NCBI GenBank assembly: GCA_001872265.1
Contig: MNWE01000006.1
Span: forward strand, 1-7,568
Origin: Parcubacteria group bacterium CG1_02_39_15
Lineage (GTDB): Bacteria; Patescibacteriota; Minisyncoccia; Minisyncoccales; Paceibacteraceae
Length of the DNA stretch: 7,568 nt
Direction: 5' to 3'
In this document: positions 1 through 4,416 of the stretch, in pieces
Layout: each line of letters begins with the position of its first letter
Numbering within the stretch: the stretch's first letter is position 1
Notes under the pieces: generated by a model
The model's database searches: none
The model's input: only the letters and a program-made list of their open reading frames with translations
Told to the model about the DNA's origin: nothing
Translations under genes and position numbers: made by a program

Positions 1-171
1 ATAATCTTTGGATGGCGCGACCATTTTTTCTAGTTTTTTACTTTCCAAAAAACTTTCTATCTTATCCTCTTGCCACCAAAAAACTCCTCCAATTAAGAGA
101 AGTAAAATGATAATTATCAAAAAAATAATTTTCTTTTTTCCAATTTTTTTAAACCCTCCAACTTTAAACAT
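1..171 (-). CDS. Membrane-anchored protein, N-terminal fragment (runs off window)
   Basis: The ATG at 171 opens 57 codons without a stop, reaching base 1 in frame, so only the N-terminus is visible. It begins with a basic stretch (MFKVGGFKKIGKKK), then a strongly hydrophobic helix at about residues 15-31 (IIFLIIIILLLLIGGVF), then WWQEDKIESFLESKKLEKM. This is the layout of a signal anchor with a Lys-rich cytoplasmic end and the rest of the protein outside. It could also be an uncleaved signal peptide; no lipobox cysteine is seen. There is no Shine-Dalgarno before the ATG, but a -10-like TATGAT lies 8 bases upstream, so a leaderless mRNA is plausible. The gene diverges from the PaaX/Cas2-like gene. 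No family can be named from this fragment. Confidence 0.75.
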   Translation of the reverse strand, partial: MFKVGGFKKIGKKKIIFLIIIILLLLIGGVFWWQEDKIESFLESKKLEKMVAPSKDY

Positions 172-179
172 ATTTTATT

Positions 180-208
180 ATCATATCTATTTCCAAACCA
201 CCCCGCAA
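180..208 (-). promoter_or_regulatory. Probable leaderless promoter of the membrane-protein gene
   Basis: On the minus strand TTGCGG (203-208) and TATGAT (180-185) are separated by exactly 17 bp. The ATG at 171 lies about 8 bases past the -10, where transcription would start. The -35 is poor, so this is a tentative call. Confidence 0.4.
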
Positions 209-217
209 CCTTCCCCC

Positions 218-226
218 TGTGGATAA
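218..226 (-). promoter_or_regulatory. Perfect DnaA-box match (TTATCCACA)
   Basis: The minus strand reads TTATCCACA, the strict consensus for DnaA binding, 6 bp from the left palindrome. Only one copy was noticed and no AT-rich unwinding element or dnaA gene is in view, so origin function is unlikely. It may be chance or a regulatory DnaA site. Confidence 0.3.
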
Positions 227-232
227 CTCAAC

Positions 233-268
233 TACGCCACAATACGACGATCGTCGTATTGTGGCGTA
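233..268. repeat. Left 36-bp perfect palindrome (copy 1)
   Basis: Each half is TACGCCACAATACGACGA read inward to the axis between 250 and 251; all 18 base pairs match with no spacer. It nearly repeats the palindrome at 877-914, differing at one base per arm. Its right edge overlaps a TATAAT box at 267-272, so it occupies the -35/spacer region of the PaaX/Cas2-like gene and is well placed as an operator for a dimeric protein. It could also be a cassette end. Confidence 0.95.
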
Positions 269-272
269 TAAT
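267..272 (+). promoter_or_regulatory. -10 box of the PaaX/Cas2-like gene
   Basis: A consensus TATAAT begins inside the last two bases of the left palindrome. Transcription would start near 279, just before the purine-rich GAGGAAAG ribosome site (277-284) and the ATG at 291. No TTGACA-like -35 exists at 16-18 bp spacing, because that position is palindrome sequence. A protein bound to the palindrome would compete with or replace sigma contacts there. Confidence 0.55.
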
Positions 273-290
273 AAAAGAGGAAAGAGAATT

Positions 291-866
291 ATGACTAAAT
301 ACAAATATTATTTTCGGAAACCCAAATCAGAAATTATAAAAGATACCCTCCACTGGTTATTGGTTGCCGGTGCCGTAACTATTGCTGCTACATCACCTTA
401 TTTTGGCCTAAATTTATTAAAAAACTTCACTCGGAAGAAAAAATATAAAAGTAAACAAGTCTACGACGCTTTTTATAAACTAAGAAGGCGAGGTTGTATT
501 AAAATTGAAAAGAAAAATCACCAAATTTATATTTCTCTTACTGAAAAAGGTAAAAAGAAAGCGGGGTGGCTCCAGATCGATGCTTTACGAATCAAAAGGC
601 CGAAAAGATGGGATCGAAAATGGAGGTTTGTGATATTCGACATCTCCCAATTGAAAAGATTTTATCGAGATGCTTTCCGGGGCAAATTAAAAGAATTGGG
701 GTTTTACCCTTTACAAAAAAGCGTTTGGATTCATCCCTTTAATTGTCGCGACGAAATAGAGCTTTTAAGAGATTTTTTCGGGCTGACCGAAAAGGAAATG
801 AGGTTAATTTTAGCCGAAGATATCGGCAAAACCGACGAGCTTAAAAAGATATTTAAATTAAATTAA
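291..866 (+). CDS. PaaX-like winged-helix protein with Cas2-fold domain
   Basis: This 191-residue protein looks like the PaaX family arrangement. After a basic N-terminus comes a hydrophobic segment (about 19-43, including TSPYFGLNLL). A winged-helix-like region follows (about 52-92: basic recognition-helix candidate YDAFYKLRRRG, wing ending ISLTEKGKKK). The C-terminal domain (about 106-191) carries WRFVIFDIS, then LKELGFYPLQKSVWIHPF, the hallmark strands of the ferredoxin-like domain that PaaX shares with CRISPR Cas2. I chose ATG 291 over the in-frame GTG at 219 because GAGGAAAG precedes it and the extra 24 codons would translate the palindrome. The gene is more AT-rich than hom and lysC. 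It is bracketed by two matching palindromes, so it may autoregulate through them or belong to a small mobile unit. Nuclease activity is not shown: only the Asp of FDI recalls the Cas2 metal site. There is no cas1 or CRISPR array here. Confidence 0.85.
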   Translation: MTKYKYYFRKPKSEIIKDTLHWLLVAGAVTIAATSPYFGLNLLKNFTRKKKYKSKQVYDAFYKLRRRGCIKIEKKNHQIYISLTEKGKKKAGWLQIDALRIKRPKRWDRKWRFVIFDISQLKRFYRDAFRGKLKELGFYPLQKSVWIHPFNCRDEIELLRDFFGLTEKEMRLILAEDIGKTDELKKIFKLN

Positions 867-876
867 TCAAAACACT

Positions 877-914
877 ATACGCCATAATACGACGATCGTC
901 GTATTATGGCGTAT
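877..914. repeat. Right 38-bp perfect palindrome (copy 2)
   Basis: Each half is ATACGCCATAATACGACGA, mirrored about the axis between 895 and 896; all 19 pairs match. It starts 10 bases after the stop of the PaaX/Cas2-like gene. Compared with copy 1, C240/G261 is replaced by T885/A906, so the symmetry is kept. -10-like hexamers flank it on both strands (TATGAT at 912-917 plus; TATAGT at 874-879 minus). As RNA it would form a very long hairpin, but no U-tract follows, so it is not a classical terminator. Confidence 0.95.
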
Positions 915-928
915 GATAGAAATAGTTT

Positions 929-950
929 GAGGGACGCGTGAGCGCCCCTC
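929..950 (-). terminator. Hairpin at the end of the hom-lysC operon, possible terminator
   Basis: The minus-strand RNA folds as GAGGGGCGC, loop UCAC, GCGUCCCUC: nine pairs with one G-U. The following bases (AAACUAUUUC) are only mildly U-rich, so termination may be inefficient or factor-dependent. The G-U becomes an A-C mismatch on the plus strand, which favours the minus strand as the functional one. Confidence 0.5.
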
Positions 951-980
951 AATTGTAAGAAATGTATCTCAATTGTGAGA
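948..980. repeat. Two 13-bp direct repeats, CTCAATTGTRAGA
   Basis: Copies at 948-960 and 968-980 match at 12 of 13 bases with a 20-bp period, close to two helical turns. Each has a palindromic CAATTG core, and the second extends to ATCTCA-ATTG-TGAGAT. They could be paired protein sites. The second overlaps the end of the 26-codon ORF. Confidence 0.5.
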
Positions 981-1049
981 TAAGTGTGTTGGAATCAAGA
1001 GTAATTGATCTTCTATCCAGCGAATGAAGTCTTGGAAGTCTTCTTTCAT
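969..1049 (-). CDS. Small 26-residue ORF after lysC
   Basis: ATG 1049 follows AAAGGAGGT with near-ideal spacing, the best ribosome site in the window, and lies 12 bases after the lysC stop. The peptide starts MKEDFQDFIRWIEDQLLLIP and ends at TGA 969-971; the N-terminal part is acidic and could form an amphipathic helix. No family is recognised. It may be a genuine small protein of the operon, or the surviving start of a longer gene cut off by rearrangement near the palindrome cassette. Confidence 0.55.
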   Translation of the reverse strand: MKEDFQDFIRWIEDQLLLIPTHLSHN

Positions 1050-1061
1050 ACGCACCTCCTT

Positions 1062-2294
1062 TCAGGCTAAAAGCCCGAACTCCTCGGCTAGAGCTTGAGT
1101 TGCTTTTGTGTAGCTCTCTTCTTTCACTACAACTGATATAGCTATACCAGAAGAGAAAAGCATCTCAATGTTAACTTTTATCCGGGCAAGAGCTCTAGTT
1201 ATCCTTGCTAGATAGCCGGACTCATCTTCCATCAAAGTGTCCACTAAGGTCAATCCAGCAACAATAAGAGGATCTGATGGCTTGATCTCGCCCGCTGCTC
1301 CAGACTCTTTTACTCCGTGCAACCTTGATAAAATTATAGATGAGTATTCGGGCAGGCAAAGTAGGGAAATCTCAGCTTGATCCTTTGGTGGCGGTTGAAC
1401 TACATCCCTAATAACAATATCAGATATAGCTTCAAAAATTTGATTAGCCATCCCTGGTTCGTGAGGAATGTTCGAAACTTTAATTAGCCTTAGTTCTCGA
1501 ACCGCTATGCCAGCTTGGGTCTCCAAGCCCTCCATTTTCTCCAAGGTACTGCCCGAACAAACCAAGGTTCCTCCAGTTGTCTGGCCAAAGCTCGGACTCA
1601 ACAGAACCTTAATCTCTACTCCTAGCTTTTCAGCTAACTTAACGGAGCGGGCCATCAACTTTCCGCCGCCTGCTCCCGCAAGCGGAACTAGTTGTTCATA
1701 AGAGATTTTATCAAACCTCTTGGCCGGGACAATCCGTGGATCAGTAGCATAGATTCCATCTACATCACTATAAACCTCGCAACGTCCTACTCCTAAAGCC
1801 GCAGCCAGAGCAACAGTGGTTATTTCCGAACCGCCTCGGCCAAGGGTAGAGACTTCGCCTGTTTCTTCAACGATACCTTGGTAGCCAGTGATAATTACCA
1901 CTTGCTCCTGATCTAATAGCATCTTTATCTTGCTCACGTCCCGAACTCCTTTTACTCTACCTTTCGGATCACATACTAATCCTATGGCTCGGCTATCGAG
2001 TGAAGTGGCCGTCCGTCCTCGACGCATAATTGCCAAGGTCAACAAAGGTGCTGATTGATCTTCTCCAGTAACCAGTAACTTATCTAATTCTCCTTTTGGT
2101 GGTTCACCGCCGTAGACTTCTTTAGCCAGCCGCAGCAATCGGTCTGTCTCTTCGCCCATAGCCGAAATTACAACTACTATATTTTTATCTTCGGCTACTT
2201 TTGCAATATAGTCGGCCACTCTCCCTATTCTTTCTGGAGTAGCTACCGATGTGCCGCCATATTTTTGGACAACAACTTCCTTATTCGCCATCAT
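1062..2294 (-). CDS. lysC: Aspartate kinase
   Basis: Aspartate kinase phosphorylates L-aspartate with ATP, the committed step to lysine, threonine and methionine. Its 410 residues fit a LysC-type enzyme. The kinase domain has KYGGTSV (11-17), SAMG..TD (44-51), GYQG (137-140), GRGGSE (152-157) and YSDVDGIYATDPRI (175-188). Two ACT domains follow (about 264-325 and 343-410), as in feedback-inhibited kinases of the Corynebacterium/Bacillus type. Three motifs are unusual: GRGGS is followed by Glu157 where Asp is normal, the usual GEQVS-like motif is GEDQS (77-81), and the usual GAKVLHPRSV reads GGGKLMARSV (209-218). The gene overlaps the end of hom by 14 nt. AGGAGG at 2297-2302 lies inside hom, and the second ATG (2291) is better spaced than the first (2294). 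Confidence 0.92.
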   Translation of the reverse strand: MMANKEVVVQKYGGTSVATPERIGRVADYIAKVAEDKNIVVVISAMGEETDRLLRLAKEVYGGEPPKGELDKLLVTGEDQSAPLLTLAIMRRGRTATSLDSRAIGLVCDPKGRVKGVRDVSKIKMLLDQEQVVIITGYQGIVEETGEVSTLGRGGSEITTVALAAALGVGRCEVYSDVDGIYATDPRIVPAKRFDKISYEQLVPLAGAGGGKLMARSVKLAEKLGVEIKVLLSPSFGQTTGGTLVCSGSTLEKMEGLETQAGIAVRELRLIKVSNIPHEPGMANQIFEAISDIVIRDVVQPPPKDQAEISLLCLPEYSSIILSRLHGVKESGAAGEIKPSDPLIVAGLTLVDTLMEDESGYLARITRALARIKVNIEMLFSSGIAISVVVKEESYTKATQALAEEFGLLA

Positions 2295-3588
2295 CGCCTC
2301 CTTTCTCCTCTTCGGATAAAATTCTGATTGGCGGGTAGGCCTTTTTGACCTTGGGATTTTCCTGAAAACGAGCGCTGGCTTTGTAGATGTTTAGTTCCTC
2401 AGTCGGCCAAGTGATAAAAGCTACCTCAGCTTCGGGATTGGTGGTTTCTGGCTGATCAAAAGCAGAAATGCTTATTCCGAAATCTTTGAGAATATTGGTC
2501 ACTTCCGCTAAAGCGCCTGCTTCGTTAGCCAGGGCTAACCTCAAGTAATAACGGTTAACTATCATAGTGACAGGATAAGTCTCCGCTTTTTCCAGAGCAT
2601 TAATCGGGTAGGAGCTAACTTGGCTGTTTTTGATATCCTGACAAACCTGTAAAAGGTCGGCAATAACGGTGCTAGCTGTCGGTTCGGGACCCGCTCCCAA
2701 ACCAGGACCCAAGGTTTGTTCGCCAATTGCTTCACCCTCTACGTAGAAACCGTTATTTACCCCGACAATCTGAGCTAAGGGATGTTCCTCGGGTATGAAC
2801 ATGGGGTGGACTCGAAGATCAAGCTTCCCATTTCTATCCTCGGCCCAGGCGATCAATTTGATGACGTAACCCCATCTGTTAGCGTAGGTGAAATCAGCCG
2901 GCTCCAAGGCAGTGATGCCTTCTACCGGGTAGACATCCTTAAAGCTCACCCGTCGGCGAAAAGCTAATCGGGCTAGAATGGCAAGTTTATAGGCAGTATC
3001 TAAGCCTTCTACATCAAAACTGGGGTCGGGCTCAGCATAACCTTTGCTGATGGCCAAACTGAGTGCTGTATCATAGCTGAGAACCGCTATCGCTGCCAGC
3101 ATGAAGTTGGTGGTGCCATTGGCAATGGCCATCAATCTTTTGATTTTGTCTGCCCTCAAACCATCTTTGAGCCAGCGGATAACCGGAAGCCCGCCGCCCA
3201 CGCTGGCACCGAACATCAGGTTAACATTGTTTTCCGCTGCTACCCGAAAAAGTTCATCACCCCCAGTGGCTATCAAAAACTTATCAGCAGTAATGAGGTG
3301 TTTTTTAGCTTTGAGAGCGTTTAAATCGTACTCAAAACTTTTTCCGCCACCAATAAGCTCGACAACCACCTGGATTTCCGGGTCTTCAAGAATCTCTGTA
3401 GCATCTTCGATTAGCACGCCCGCTGGCACTTGAACCTTTCTTTCCTTTTCTGGGTGAGCCACAGCAATCTTGGTGATATTAATCTGGCAACCCAATTCTT
3501 TTTGGTAGAGTCCTTGGTTTTTCTGGAAGAGTTGATAAACTCCAGTTCCAACCGTACCTAGTCCTAACATTCCAACTTTTATTTCCAT
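2281..3588 (-). CDS. hom: Homoserine dehydrogenase with C-terminal ACT domain
   Basis: This enzyme reduces aspartate semialdehyde to homoserine with NAD(P)H, feeding threonine and methionine synthesis. It has 435 residues, normal for a monofunctional enzyme with ACT domain. The Rossmann motif GLGTVGTGV is at 9-17, TADKFLIA at 100-107 (family: NK, here DK) retains Lys103, and NGTTNF is at 157-162. The catalytic block GYAEPDPSFDVEGLDTAYK (183-201) keeps Glu186, Asp197 and Lys201, equivalent to yeast E208, D219 and K223. GPGLGAGPEPTAS (294-306) follows, and an ACT domain spans about 347-424. It is the first gene of the hom-lysC operon, behind a good promoter and a structured leader. Its SD (AAAGGAGGG, 3594-3602) sits in the loop of a small hairpin. 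All catalytic residues are present. Confidence 0.95.
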   Translation of the reverse strand: MEIKVGMLGLGTVGTGVYQLFQKNQGLYQKELGCQINITKIAVAHPEKERKVQVPAGVLIEDATEILEDPEIQVVVELIGGGKSFEYDLNALKAKKHLITADKFLIATGGDELFRVAAENNVNLMFGASVGGGLPVIRWLKDGLRADKIKRLMAIANGTTNFMLAAIAVLSYDTALSLAISKGYAEPDPSFDVEGLDTAYKLAILARLAFRRRVSFKDVYPVEGITALEPADFTYANRWGYVIKLIAWAEDRNGKLDLRVHPMFIPEEHPLAQIVGVNNGFYVEGEAIGEQTLGPGLGAGPEPTASTVIADLLQVCQDIKNSQVSSYPINALEKAETYPVTMIVNRYYLRLALANEAGALAEVTNILKDFGISISAFDQPETTNPEAEVAFITWPTEELNIYKASARFQENPKVKKAYPPIRILSEEEKGGDDGE

Positions 3589-3662
3589 CAGAGCCCTCCT
3601 TTCTCTGTAAGAATTTTAGATATAGATAATGAAAAAGAGCTAATGATTTAGCCCTCCAACTA
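3588..3662 (-). promoter_or_regulatory. Structured leader of the hom-lysC operon, possible attenuator
   Basis: The leader of about 75 nt can form a 10-pair hairpin (3634-3657: GGAGGGCUAA, loop AUCA, UUAGCUCUUU with G-U pairs) ending in a U-run, like an intrinsic terminator. The same UUAGCUCUUUUU strand could instead pair with the hom SD region AAAGGAGGGCU (3592-3602), because GGAGGGCU occurs twice. Next to the start codon CAGAG/CUCUG can pair, leaving the SD in the loop. The length rules out a T-box. No known riboswitch is recognised. Confidence 0.4.
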
Positions 3663-3668
3663 TATTGA

Positions 3669-3697
3669 ACTATACAATTTTTTTATCAAAAAGTCAA
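3669..3697 (-). promoter_or_regulatory. Sigma70-type promoter of hom-lysC
   Basis: TTGACT (3692-3697) and TATAGT (3669-3674) are separated by exactly 17 bp of AT-rich DNA, with a predicted start near 3662. It lies just past the stop codon of the HtrA-like gene. No terminator separates that gene from hom, so read-through could also feed the operon. Confidence 0.75.
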
Positions 3698-3699
3698 GG

Positions 3700-4416
3700 T
3701 TAAAAGCCGGCGAATGTTTTGATTTTGGAAATGGGGATAGCCGTTACCTTGCCCTCAAGGTCAATGGTATTTAGCCCCAGCACTTCCCCTTCGATATTAA
3801 ACAAAGGACTCCCAGCAGCGTAGTATTTTTCAAACATATTGGTTGCAATATTGTCTGAACTGTAACTTTTGACAATTCCTTCATTAACAAATTTTGAAGG
3901 TTTCTTTTTTTCAAAGATTGTAGCCACTAAAAAAACTCTTTCTCCGAGTTTTAATTTGTCTAAATTGGCAAAGCTCACGGTAAACAGGTTGGCTTCTTCA
4001 AGCCTTATCAGGGCTAAGTTTTCTTTTAAATCCCTTTTTAAAACTTGATAATGAGTTTGTTTGTCATTAATAAAAAAACTGAGTTCCGAACCTTGGGGCA
4101 CCAATTCAGCCAAAGTGACCACCAAACCGTCTGAAGTTAAAATTAATCCCGAACCTTCTGTAAATTTCCCCGTTAGCTTTTCAGCTCTTACTCCTACTGC
4201 CGCTTTTTCTACTTTTTCAACGGCATTTTTCAGGGCGACATTTTCTTGAATGGTTACTTCTTTTCTCTCGGTAACATAAACCGGGCTTTGCTCCAATCGG
4301 TACTGATAAAAAAGCGGCCTTTCTATAAAATAAGGCCAGAGAATTTGGTCGGCGAAGATTCCGCCAGCCACTCCCAAAAGGAAAAAGCAGATAATTTTGA
4401 AAATATTCTTGGGCAT
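3700..4416 (-). CDS. Membrane-anchored HtrA-fold pseudoprotease
   Basis: These 238 residues resemble the trypsin-like domain of DegP/HtrA. A hydrophobic anchor at about 5-22 is followed by a stalk (about 45-75), and the protease-like fold runs from GSGLILTSDG (88-97) to GEVLGLNTI (210-218). Aligning by eye, the catalytic His of TNxHV becomes Glu104 (TLAEL), the Asp of SDIALI becomes Asn133 (ENLALI), and the Ser of GNSGG becomes Ala201 (YAAGSPL). All three catalytic positions are therefore lost, and it is probably a binding or scaffold protein rather than a protease. No PDZ domain follows. It should face outward from the membrane. Its ATG overlaps the clpB stop (TAATG), implying translational coupling. 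An unrelated trypsin-fold origin is possible, but the flanking motifs fit HtrA. Confidence 0.75.
   Translation of the reverse strand: MPKNIFKIICFFLLGVAGGIFADQILWPYFIERPLFYQYRLEQSPVYVTERKEVTIQENVALKNAVEKVEKAAVGVRAEKLTGKFTEGSGLILTSDGLVVTLAELVPQGSELSFFINDKQTHYQVLKRDLKENLALIRLEEANLFTVSFANLDKLKLGERVFLVATIFEKKKPSKFVNEGIVKSYSSDNIATNMFEKYYAAGSPLFNIEGEVLGLNTIDLEGKVTAIPISKIKTFAGF

Noticed and set aside
8..226. Plus-strand reading frame across the left end
   Set aside because: It is the antisense of the minus-strand membrane-anchor gene and has no ribosome site.
219..290. GTG start at 219 for the PaaX/Cas2-like gene
   Set aside because: It would translate the palindrome and has no ribosome site; GAGGAAAG precedes ATG 291 and the -10 lies at 267-272.
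233..914. CRISPR-Cas locus, because of a Cas2-like protein and repeats
   Set aside because: There are only two palindromes, no spacers, no cas1, and the protein has a PaaX-type winged-helix N-terminus.
225..930. Target-site duplication outside the palindromes
   Set aside because: The flanks (ATAACTCAAC on the left, TGATAGAAAT on the right) share no convincing direct repeat, so insertion is not proven.
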